This document shows, in pieces, positions 8,239-15,388 of a stretch of 64,000 nucleotides of DNA. The notes beneath the pieces were generated by a model that saw only the letters and a list, made by a program, of their open reading frames with translations, did no database searches and was not told where the DNA came from. A program made the position numbers and the translations under genes. Source of the DNA: an uncultured Porphyromonadaceae bacterium (lineage in GTDB: Bacteria; Bacteroidota; Bacteroidia; Bacteroidales; Muribaculaceae); NCBI GenBank assembly GCA_902491515.1, contig CABUIC010000002.1, positions 1 through 64,000 of the forward strand, read 5' to 3'. Numbering within the stretch: the first letter of the stretch is position 1; the number at the start of each line of letters is the position of its first letter.

Positions 8239-10215
8239 TTACAGGGGATGGTATTGGACGAAGGCTTCGATTGCCTCGTAGGAAGCGAGGCCAAGGTTCT
8301 CGTAGAGCTGGGCGGTAGCACGGTTGCGCTCTTCGGCGCGCTGCCAGAAGAGGCGGTCGTCGTCGCCGAGGAAGGGAGCGTTTTCCATCTGGCTCTGATG
8401 CTTAAGGATTGAATTGCGCTTGAAGCGGAGCTCCTCGGGGCTGATGGGCACGGCCATCTCGATATGGTCGATTTCCCACTCGGCCCACGCGCCACGGTAC
8501 ATCCATATGCGGCAGTCCTTCATCCACGCCTCGTCCTTGAGCTCGTCAATTGCGGCAAGGACGGCGTCGGTGCAGATCTTGTGGGTGCCGTGAGGGTCGG
8601 CGAGGTCACCGGCCACGAACACCTGATGCGGCTTCACTTTCTGGAGCAGGGCCTTGACGATATCCACGTCTCGCTGGGTAAGGTTGCCTTTCTTGATTGT
8701 GCCGGTCTCGTAGAAGGGCAGACGCAGGAAATGGATATGGTCGTTCTTCACGCCGATATAGTTGCAGGCGATGGTGGCTTCGGCCTGACGAATCATGGTC
8801 TTGATTTCGCGGATGTCGGCGGTGTCGACATCGCCGGCCTTCTTGTGGCTGACGAAGCCGTGGACCTCGCTGGAGAGGCGCTTGTAGCCTTCGGTGTCGA
8901 ATCCGAATTCCGGAGCAATCTTGTCCATCATGATGAAGTAACGCATCATGTCCTCGTCGCCCACGGCGATGTTGCCTGAGGTTTCGTAGGCCACATGGAC
9001 GTCGTGGTGCTGGTCGACAAGGCGCTTGAGAGTGCCGCCCATGGAGATTACGTCGTCGTCGGGATGGGGTGAGAAAACGATGACGCGCTTGGGGAAGGGT
9101 ACGGCGCGCTCCGGACGGGAGGAATCGTCGGCGTTGGGCTTGCCGCCCGGCCAGCCGGTGATGGTGTGCTGAAGCTCGTTGAAGACCTTGATGTTTACGT
9201 TATAGGCTGAGCCGTAGATTGCCAGAAGCTCGCCGAGGCCGGCGTCGTTGTAATCCTTGTCAGTGAGCTTGAGGATGGGCTTGCCCGTGCGGTTGCAGAG
9301 CCATACTATCGCGCGTCGGATGAGTTTGTCGTCCCATTCGCAGGAAGTCACTGTCCAGGGCTTGCTGATGCGGGTAAGGTCGTCGGCGGCGCCGAGGTCA
9401 ATTACAAGCTTGGCGTGGCGGTGGTCCTGAAGAACCGAACCGGGAACGGCGACGGTGCGCTCGCCCTCGACGATTTTGGCAACGGTCTTTGAGGTGGATT
9501 CGCCCCAGGCCATGGTGAGTACGCGGCGGCTGCGCATGATGTTGTCGAGGCCGATGGTGATTGCCGACGAGGGAACGTCGGTTACCTTATACTGCGAGGC
9601 CACGTTGTGTCGCGTTTCGTTGCCGAGAAGGACGAGGCGGAACTGGCTGCTGAACGAGCTGCCCGGTTCGTTGAATGCAAGAGCGCCGTTGTGCCCGATC
9701 TCGCATACCACGAGGTCGAGGCCGCCGTCGGCCTCGATGGCATCCTCGTAGGCGCTGCAGTAGTCGTGCATTGTCTCCTTGGTAATCTCGGGGTCTATGG
9801 TGCGTACGTTCTCCGCAGGGATGTCAATATGGTCGAGGAGCACCTCGCGGAGGCGCTGGAGAGTGGAGGGTCCGTTTTTGACAAGCGGGAAAAACTCACT
9901 TATGTTGTAGACAATGACGTTTGAGAAATTGACCTTGCCCTCCTTGTGCATTCTAATCAGCGAGGCATAGGCCGGATGGGTTGAAAGGCCTGCACCGAGG
10001 GCAATCACGCATTTGCCCTTCTCCGATACAAAGCGGTTGATGTAGCGGACGATTTCCGAGGCGATGAAGTCGCTGCCTTCCGACGAGCTCTCATAGATTT
10101 TTGTGTTTACCTTCTCTTCGCGGGAGACTGCGGCGAGTTCTATCTCGTTGTCAGGCCGGTAGTAGCGACGCGGGATGCGGTCAAGCTTGATCAACGATGT
10201 AAGATTCGTTTTCAT
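8239..10215 (-). CDS. Isomerase-like domain fused to PIG-L deacetylase (annotated NagB in relatives)
   Basis: A 658-residue two-domain protein. Residues 30-300 resemble glucosamine-6-phosphate deaminase (FNEPGS motif at 181-186), and residues 377-600 are a PIG-L/LmbE zinc hydrolase with the metal motif HPDDD (384-388) and a later HGTHK segment. Bacteroidetes proteins of this build are usually named NagB. However, residues aligned with E. coli NagB Asp72, Asp141 and His143 are Ser106 (NISEF), Asn176 and Ala178 (GHNGALAF); only the Glu148 equivalent (Glu183) remains. So the deaminase reaction is doubtful and N-deacetylation of an amino sugar by the C-terminal domain is the safer inference. Own promoter; stands alone. 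Confidence 0.85.
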   Translation of the reverse strand: MKTNLTSLIKLDRIPRRYYRPDNEIELAAVSREEKVNTKIYESSSEGSDFIASEIVRYINRFVSEKGKCVIALGAGLSTHPAYASLIRMHKEGKVNFSNVIVYNISEFFPLVKNGPSTLQRLREVLLDHIDIPAENVRTIDPEITKETMHDYCSAYEDAIEADGGLDLVVCEIGHNGALAFNEPGSSFSSQFRLVLLGNETRHNVASQYKVTDVPSSAITIGLDNIMRSRRVLTMAWGESTSKTVAKIVEGERTVAVPGSVLQDHRHAKLVIDLGAADDLTRISKPWTVTSCEWDDKLIRRAIVWLCNRTGKPILKLTDKDYNDAGLGELLAIYGSAYNVNIKVFNELQHTITGWPGGKPNADDSSRPERAVPFPKRVIVFSPHPDDDVISMGGTLKRLVDQHHDVHVAYETSGNIAVGDEDMMRYFIMMDKIAPEFGFDTEGYKRLSSEVHGFVSHKKAGDVDTADIREIKTMIRQAEATIACNYIGVKNDHIHFLRLPFYETGTIKKGNLTQRDVDIVKALLQKVKPHQVFVAGDLADPHGTHKICTDAVLAAIDELKDEAWMKDCRIWMYRGAWAEWEIDHIEMAVPISPEELRFKRNSILKHQSQMENAPFLGDDDRLFWQRAEERNRATAQLYENLGLASYEAIEAFVQYHPL

Positions 10216-10260
10216 TTGGGCTTAGTAGGTGATGTTAGTTGAGTGCTGAGTTTATCTATG

Positions 10261-10292
10261 CAAAGATAAACATATTCTCATCCCGCCGCAAA
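10261..10292 (-). promoter_or_regulatory. Bacteroidetes promoter of the isomerase-like/PIG-L gene
   Basis: Minus-strand TTTG (10289-10292), a 20-nt spacer and TATCTTTG (10261-10268), 45 nt before the ATG. Confidence 0.75.
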
Positions 10293-10336
10293 TGAATTAA
10301 GAATTAAAAACACTTTTTCAACATGGTTTACACAAG

Positions 10337-10888
10337 TTATTTCGATACCGTCACAAAATCGCCGCCGAGAATACCGTGGTGGATGTCCACGCTTATGGAG
10401 TCGCGGCCCGCGCGGAGCCTCCTGTATCGCTGGAAAGATAGCGGGACCTCCACGGTACGTCCCGAGACTTCGACCTCAGCGTGGTATCTGTAGCTGACAG
10501 AGCCGGTGGCAACATAATGCCGTCCTACTCTTCTTCTGTTCTGATGCTCGGTCCGGAAAAGCCCGGTGACGGCATGGCGCTCGGTGGCGACTGTCGTTCC
10601 TTCGCGGTCGAAGCTGAAATTTACAATCAGCCCTGTTCCTGACAGCACTCCGCTGAAAAAAGCCACGGGAAGAAGCCGCGCGAGAAATCCCTTCTTCATG
10701 TCCGAAATCCGGTACCAGAGACCGCATAGCGGGCCTGCAAGCAACAGCGCCGTAACCAAAGCCACGCATGGAATGCGCCACCATGGCGTAATGAAAACCC
10801 TGACGGAAGCAATCACCCCGATCCAGCCGAATATACCCAGAACACACACGACCCCGAACAGAAGCGATTTCCAGATGTTTCTTTTCAT
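10337..10888 (-). CDS. Hypothetical membrane protein
   Basis: I do not recognise this 183-residue protein. It has three predicted membrane segments, about residues 9-30, 38-58 and 71-90, followed by a soluble 90-residue domain rich in beta-type sequence ([20 protein letters not shown]). Its ATG overlaps the stop of the decayed acetyltransferase frame by 4 nt (ATGA), so it is transcribed from the same promoter region. No known motif is seen. Confidence 0.7.
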   Translation of the reverse strand: MKRNIWKSLLFGVVCVLGIFGWIGVIASVRVFITPWWRIPCVALVTALLLAGPLCGLWYRISDMKKGFLARLLPVAFFSGVLSGTGLIVNFSFDREGTTVATERHAVTGLFRTEHQNRRRVGRHYVATGSVSYRYHAEVEVSGRTVEVPLSFQRYRRLRAGRDSISVDIHHGILGGDFVTVSK

Positions 10889-11179
10889 ATCTTGCGGATG
10901 AATTTAGCCGGATTACTGACTACAAGTGTGAATGGCTCAACATCTTTCGTAACCACGCTTCCGGCTCCGACAACAGCTCCTTCGCCAATGGTCACACCCG
11001 GAAGGACAACGACATTGGCAGCGATCCATACATTGTCGCCAATCGTGACCGGAAGGCAACGCATCACACCATCATTGCGCCTCGGGGCATCCAGCGCATG
11101 AACAACAGTGCAGATTGAAACCGTCAACCCATTCGCCGGAGGCAAGGGCGGAAAAATCCTGCCGTTCGGAATCAGTCAT
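10885..11179 (-). pseudogene. Decayed hexapeptide-repeat O-acetyltransferase
   Basis: The last 80 codons encode a clear left-handed beta-helix C terminus, [20 protein letters not shown] followed by [15 protein letters not shown] and a closing NPAKFIRKI, as in WcaF/LacA-type sugar acetyltransferases of 180-200 residues. The rest of the enzyme is missing: the only in-frame initiator is a TTG at 11145, giving 86 residues. A good ATG at 11179 ([17 protein letters not shown]) opens a different frame that stops after about 35 codons, so a deletion plus frameshift is likely. The minus-strand promoter box at 11209-11216 still faces it and may now serve the downstream membrane protein. Confidence 0.7.
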
Positions 11180-11208
11180 GGTCTTGGTGATTTTTAAAAG
11201 TGACGGCG

Positions 11209-11216
11209 CAAAGTTA
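11209..11216 (-). promoter_or_regulatory. Minus-strand -7 box (TAACTTTG)
   Basis: TAACTTTG on the minus strand, 29 nt upstream of the ATG at 11179. No clear -33 TTTG. It is back to back with the plus-strand promoter of the M23 gene. Confidence 0.5.
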
Positions 11217-11221
11217 CAAAT

Positions 11222-11252
11222 TTTGCGGCGAGAAAAAAAATTTGTACTTTTG
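11222..11252 (+). promoter_or_regulatory. Bacteroidetes promoter giving a near-leaderless M23 mRNA
   Basis: TTTG (11222-11225), a 19-nt spacer and TACTTTTG (11245-11252). Only six bases separate the -7 box from the ATG at 11259, so transcription should start at or next to the initiation codon. Confidence 0.7.
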
Positions 11253-11258
11253 CAGGAC

Positions 11259-12230
11259 ATGAGCCAGCGGATATTCTACAGATACAACCCCTCGACCGAC
11301 CAGTTCGAGCGCGTCTTTCCCTCGAAGGGAGAACGCCTTCGCGCGCGGATGCGCCAGGCGGCCGTGAGCGTACTCGCGGGGGTGGCTGTTGTGGCCGTCG
11401 CCTATTCGCTCATGGACTTTCCCCGAGAAAAAGAGCTCCGTGCCGAGAACGAGACCCTCCGCGCGGAAGTCAGTGTGCTGAACCGGCGCGCCGACGACGC
11501 CCTCTCCGTGATGGAAGACCTCGCCGAACGCGACAACAACTTCTACAGAATCGTCATGCAGGCCGAGCCCATCTCCGCAGGAAGAAGATATGCCGGACTC
11601 GAGCGCCAGCGCGCTTTCGACCGGCTCGATTCCCTTTCCGACCCTCAGCTTATCGAGAATGTATCCTCCAAATTCGACCGGCTCGAACGGATGCTCTACG
11701 TGCAGAGCACATCCTTCGACTATCTGGCAAAACGCGCCGGAGAAATGGACGACCGTCTGGCCCACGTGCCAGCTATTCCACCGCTGAACGAGAAATACCT
11801 GCGCACCGTCGCATCCGGTTACGGCACCCGCATCGACCCCGTGTACGGCACGACGCGTTTCCACGAAGGACTCGACTTCTCGGCGCCTCCAGGCACACCC
11901 GTTTACGCCACAGGCGACGGAACCGTGAACACCTCCGGGTGGGAGAGCGCCTACGGAAACATGGTGGAAATCAACCACGGCTACAGCTATACCACCCGCT
12001 ACGCCCATCTTTCCGAACTCTGCGTCGCCCCGGGACAGAAAGTGAAACGCGGCGACCTCATCGGTAAAGTAGGCAACACGGGAAAGAGCACCGGTCCCCA
12101 CCTTCATTACGAGGTCCGTCTCAAGGGAGAACCCCAGAATCCCGTTTACTACCACTTCTACGACATCACGCCCGAGGAATACGATGAGATGATCCGTCTC
12201 GCCGAGAACGCCGGACGCATGATGGACTGA
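11259..12230 (+). CDS. M23 family metallopeptidase (membrane-anchored, coiled coil)
   Basis: A peptidoglycan endopeptidase or activator of the LytM type. 323 residues: a basic N terminus, a single membrane anchor near 28-48 (AVSVLAGVAVVAVAYSLMDF), a coiled-coil stretch (about 50-80), then the M23 domain with metal ligands in RFHEGLDFSAPPG and GPHLHYEVRL. This layout matches Bacteroidetes M23 proteins that act at the periplasmic face. The chosen ATG (MSQRIFYRYNP) lies six bases after an excellent promoter; an upstream in-frame start at 11115 would sit before that promoter. The MerR gene follows after 26 nt. Confidence 0.92.
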   Translation: MSQRIFYRYNPSTDQFERVFPSKGERLRARMRQAAVSVLAGVAVVAVAYSLMDFPREKELRAENETLRAEVSVLNRRADDALSVMEDLAERDNNFYRIVMQAEPISAGRRYAGLERQRAFDRLDSLSDPQLIENVSSKFDRLERMLYVQSTSFDYLAKRAGEMDDRLAHVPAIPPLNEKYLRTVASGYGTRIDPVYGTTRFHEGLDFSAPPGTPVYATGDGTVNTSGWESAYGNMVEINHGYSYTTRYAHLSELCVAPGQKVKRGDLIGKVGNTGKSTGPHLHYEVRLKGEPQNPVYYHFYDITPEEYDEMIRLAENAGRMMD

Positions 12231-12256
12231 CACCTTATATAATATACCATCATCAT

Positions 12257-12604
12257 ATGCCGGCTCCAACATCCTCCGACACATTCGAGAAAAGATTTTA
12301 TTCCATAAGCGAAGTAGCGGAACTCACAGAACTCCCCCAGTCGACCCTGCGCTTTTGGGAAAGCGAGTTCTCCGAGCTCCGGCCACACCGGACTCCCAAG
12401 GGCCAGCGCCAGTACACGGCCAAAGACATCGAGACCGTGCGCATGCTCCGCTTCCTTCTGAAGGACCGGGGGCTGAAAATCGACGCCGCCAAGGCCGAAC
12501 TCCGCAACAACCGGCGCGGAGTCGACAAGACCCACGAGGTCATTAACCGCCTGCGCGGTATCCGCACAACGCTTACGAAACTGCTCGAAGCCGCGTCCGT
12601 GTGA
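12257..12604 (+). CDS. MerR family transcriptional regulator
   Basis: A 115-residue DNA-binding protein. The winged helix spans about 12-80, with YSISEVAELTELPQSTLRFW as the HTH and RQYTAKDIETVRMLRFLLKD as the wing and following helix; the rest is a short helix for dimerisation. There is no effector domain or cysteine cluster, so it is the short form frequent in Bacteroidetes (often annotated MerR or HTH-MerR) whose signal is unknown. It follows the M23 gene on the same strand. Confidence 0.93.
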   Translation: MPAPTSSDTFEKRFYSISEVAELTELPQSTLRFWESEFSELRPHRTPKGQRQYTAKDIETVRMLRFLLKDRGLKIDAAKAELRNNRRGVDKTHEVINRLRGIRTTLTKLLEAASV

Positions 12605-12670
12605 TTTTTTCCCCGGAAGTGTAACATTCCCGCGCACGCTCCGTCTTTATTACAAACGAAAACAATAGCG

Positions 12671-13243
12671 ATGCGCCTGAACCCTCTATTTTCCCGCAAG
12701 AATGACCGCCCCCTTATCCGCGAACTCGCGTCGGGGGAGCCTTCGGCGCAAACCGCCATCTACCGTAAACTCGCCTCAAGAATCTATCCCACGGCCCTGC
12801 GCATCACCGCATGCCCTCAGGATGCCGAGGACGCAATGCAGGAAGCATTCCTGCGGCTCTTCAAGACCGCCTGCGAAGGTACTGCCGATTTCGGCGACTC
12901 ATGGGAGAGCCTGACGGCATGGCTCAGGCACACAGCCGCCAACTGCGCCATCGACATCCTTCGCCGCCGCTCGCTGTTCTCGGCCTCCGAACCTTCGGAA
13001 GCGGACCTCAGCGACGAAACCGACTTGCAGGACGACGACACCGAAGCTGAAATAGAGGACATCCACCGGGCCGTCCTCGGCCTGCCTTCTCAATATCGAA
13101 CAATACTCAGTCTGCATCTTTTCGAAGGATACGACTACGAGGAATGCGCGGTAATCCTGGGCGTTCCCGAGGGGACCGTCAGAGTGAAATATCTCCGGGC
13201 TAAGCGCAGACTGCTCAAAGAACTCAAGCACAATGAAGAATAA
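12671..13243 (+). CDS. ECF-type RNA polymerase sigma factor
   Basis: A 190-residue group IV sigma factor. Region 2 covers about 37-105 (PQDAEDAMQEAFLRLFKTA) and region 4 about 130-185 (EGYDYEECAVILGVPEGT, then VRVKYLRAKRRLL). It should direct RNA polymerase to a small regulon, probably including this cluster. Its stop overlaps the ATG of the next gene by 11 nt, typical of sigma/anti-sigma pairs. Confidence 0.95.
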   Translation: MRLNPLFSRKNDRPLIRELASGEPSAQTAIYRKLASRIYPTALRITACPQDAEDAMQEAFLRLFKTACEGTADFGDSWESLTAWLRHTAANCAIDILRRRSLFSASEPSEADLSDETDLQDDDTEAEIEDIHRAVLGLPSQYRTILSLHLFEGYDYEECAVILGVPEGTVRVKYLRAKRRLLKELKHNEE

Positions 13244-13787
13244 ACTGAACCTCGATTCCCAGACCTTACGCAAGGCCTCTCTTGACTTCGAGCTCGCCCC
13301 TCCCGAAGGACACGAAGAGCGCTTCGCGCTCAAGCTCTCGGCCCTCGACGCCTCCCGCCGCTTCGAGCGGAACCGTCGGCGCAACCGCACTCTCGGCCAG
13401 ATTCTCACCGGAGCGGCGGCAGCCTCGCTAATCTGGGTGCTCGCCTACTCCTTCTTCGTCTCGAGAACCCCCGCGTCCGCAAATCCTTTTGAGACCAAGA
13501 TGGCAACCGTGGACCTGAGCTACCGCGCTGAAATACAAAGAATGACCGAGAACATCCTCCGCTCCGCCGCAACCCCCGGGCAGCGCGCGGCCGCCGAAGA
13601 GGCCCTACGCCGCTTCTCCGCCGACCAGGAGGCATTCGACTACAATATTGCCGCGTCCCTTCCACGCAACGCCAACGGGCTCGATGTTCTTTACAACCAC
13701 TACACAACCAGCCTCCGCACCCTCCAGGACCTCCGCAGGGACATTTCCAGCTGCGACACAGAGCCCTCTATCATAATTCTCAACTAA
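13233..13787 (+). CDS. Putative anti-sigma factor (single-pass membrane protein)
   Basis: I do not recognise a named family. This 184-residue protein has a charged cytoplasmic N terminus (about 1-48), one membrane segment (about 50-72, ILTGAAAASLIWVLAYSFFV) and a periplasmic domain of about 110 residues that looks helical. Position, 11-nt overlap with the ECF sigma gene and topology suggest it holds the sigma factor at the membrane; this is inference. No zinc-binding HxxxCxxC motif is present. Confidence 0.7.
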   Translation: MKNKLNLDSQTLRKASLDFELAPPEGHEERFALKLSALDASRRFERNRRRNRTLGQILTGAAAASLIWVLAYSFFVSRTPASANPFETKMATVDLSYRAEIQRMTENILRSAATPGQRAAAEEALRRFSADQEAFDYNIAASLPRNANGLDVLYNHYTTSLRTLQDLRRDISSCDTEPSIIILN

Positions 13788-13802
13788 TTACTGTCTATCG
13801 GC

Positions 13803-14840
13803 ATGAAAAAGATCATCTCCATTCTCCTCTTCCTCCTCCTTCTTCCTCCTTTGGCCCACGCCTCCGACGGGGGATTCAACAAGAAACTCTCGCTTACTCC
13901 GAGCAGTCGCGACACCCTGGTGTTCGACGCGACTTTCGCCGAAGTCAATATCGAGCACTGGGACAAGCCGCGCCTCGATATCGAATGCGACGTCCGCGTC
14001 ACGGCAAAGTCCGGAAAGAAAGTGCAGTCGCTCCTCGACGCTGTAGAATTCGAAGCCATAAAGTCGGGACGCAAAACCGGAGCGAAAGTCAACCTGCGCA
14101 GCAGCACGAATTTCAACGGCAACAGCGAGCGTTATAAGATTACAATGACCGTGAAGGCCCCGAAAGGCTATCCCATGCGAGTCAATACTCAGTTCGGCGA
14201 CGTGTACGGCGACGACTTCGACGCTCCTCTGACCGTTTACTCCCAGTACGGCAAGGTATGCGTCGGGAACGTCCACAACATCAGCCTCCGCATCCAGTTC
14301 GGTTCCAAATGTTCGGTCAGCTCCGCCAGGAACATCGCCATTTCCAACGAATACTCCGACATAGCCATCGGACGGGCGGACACCCTCCGCGCCACCGACA
14401 GCTTCGGGAAAATCAAGGTCGGCCGGCTCTCGGCGGCCGGTCTCGGGCTGGCTTACTCCGAATTCGTGTCCACCGACATCATACGCAGCCTCCGCGCCAA
14501 CGCACAGTTCTCAAAAATACGCATCGCCCGCCTCGCCCCGGATTTCAGGCTTGTGGAAGTCGACGGTCAGTACAGCAAGCTCAATATCGGCATTCCCGCC
14601 GGCTCTTCATTCGACCTTACGACGCGGAACATGGAATACGGCAAATGCCGCATCAAGGGCCTCCGCACAAAGGTGCTGAGCGACGAAAACGACGAATGGG
14701 ACTACGACAGTTCCCGCAGAAACAAAGCCTCGAAAAAGCAGCTGCTGCAAATCAACGGCGGTGGCGGTGGCCGCATACTCTTTGACGGCGGCAACTTCAG
14801 CGACATCACCATCACCGCTTCCGACGGGGACGATATTTGA
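13803..14840 (+). CDS. Secreted DUF4097-like beta-repeat protein
   Basis: A 345-residue protein with a clear signal peptide (MKKIISILLFLLLLPPLAHA). The mature part alternates short beta strands with recurring phrases such as TQFGDVYGDDF, SQYGKVCVGNV, QFGSKCSVSS and DSFGKIKVGRL, about every 20 residues, as in DUF4097/adhesin-like beta-helix proteins often encoded behind an ECF sigma and anti-sigma pair in Bacteroidetes. Likely periplasmic or surface located; function unknown. It follows the putative anti-sigma gene after 15 nt and is probably co-transcribed. Confidence 0.75.
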   Translation: MKKIISILLFLLLLPPLAHASDGGFNKKLSLTPSSRDTLVFDATFAEVNIEHWDKPRLDIECDVRVTAKSGKKVQSLLDAVEFEAIKSGRKTGAKVNLRSSTNFNGNSERYKITMTVKAPKGYPMRVNTQFGDVYGDDFDAPLTVYSQYGKVCVGNVHNISLRIQFGSKCSVSSARNIAISNEYSDIAIGRADTLRATDSFGKIKVGRLSAAGLGLAYSEFVSTDIIRSLRANAQFSKIRIARLAPDFRLVEVDGQYSKLNIGIPAGSSFDLTTRNMEYGKCRIKGLRTKVLSDENDEWDYDSSRRNKASKKQLLQINGGGGGRILFDGGNFSDITITASDGDDI

Positions 14841-14883
14841 GAAAGACAAAAGTGAATGTTGCAGAACTGCTAAACCAATTAAC

Positions 14884-14922
14884 TAATAATTAGGGCGCGC
14901 TGTTCGTGCGTCCTAATTATTA
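14884..14922. terminator. AT-rich hairpin after the sigma-factor cluster
   Basis: TAATAATTAGG at the left and CCTAATTATTA at the right (14912-14922) pair, extended inward with mismatched GCGCGC/GTGCGT. It lies 43 nt after the last stop of the cluster. Termination is inferred from position; there is no strong T run. Confidence 0.5.
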
Positions 14923-14945
14923 TACTGGGGAACAATGCTTTGCAA

Positions 14946-14970
14946 AAGGACGCACGAGCCGTGCGTCCTT
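14946..14970. repeat. Perfect GC-rich hairpin sharing GTGCGTCCT with its neighbour
   Basis: AAGGACGCACG (14946-14956) and CGTGCGTCCTT (14960-14970) form a perfect 11-bp stem with a 3-nt loop. The core GTGCGTCCT also occurs in the preceding hairpin (14906-14914). It may terminate the minus-strand gene ending at 15001 or be a small repeated element. Confidence 0.5.
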
Positions 14971-15000
14971 ACATTGCGAGGATTTACAACCCCCTCCTTC

Positions 15001-15387
15001 TCACTTCATAAAGACTAAATACACAGCGAGGATGAGGCAGACGAAAGCGGCGAAATGGTTCCAGTGCAAGGCCTCGCCTTTGAAGAAGACCACCGTGAAT
15101 ACCGTGAACACCACAAGCGTTATCGCCTCCTGAAGAACCTTCAGCTGCATCAGGGAGAAAGGGCCTCCGTTGCCCTGGAAGCCAATGCGGTTGGCGGGAA
15201 CCTGACAGCAGTATTCAAGAAGGGCGATGCCCCATGACACCGCTATCACGACATATAATGGAGTATTGGAGGTAAAGACATTCATCTCCTGAAGCTTGAG
15301 ATGGCCGTACCATGCGAAAGTCATGAATACATTGGACACTACAAGCAGACCGATAGTAATCCAGAATCCTGAAGAAGGCATATTCAT
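15001..15387 (-). CDS. DUF486 / DMT-like small membrane protein
   Basis: A 128-residue protein with four hydrophobic segments (about 7-25, 37-57, 72-95, 102-126) that fits DUF486, a small-multidrug-resistance-like half transporter. The FAWYGHLK and ISWGIALLEYCCQVPANRIG segments are typical of DUF486. The ATG at 15387 is one base after the stop of the MINPP gene, so the two are co-transcribed. Substrate unknown; a link to phosphate or inositol transport would be guesswork. Confidence 0.87.
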   Translation of the reverse strand: MNMPSSGFWITIGLLVVSNVFMTFAWYGHLKLQEMNVFTSNTPLYVVIAVSWGIALLEYCCQVPANRIGFQGNGGPFSLMQLKVLQEAITLVVFTVFTVVFFKGEALHWNHFAAFVCLILAVYLVFMK

Positions 15388-15388
15388 C

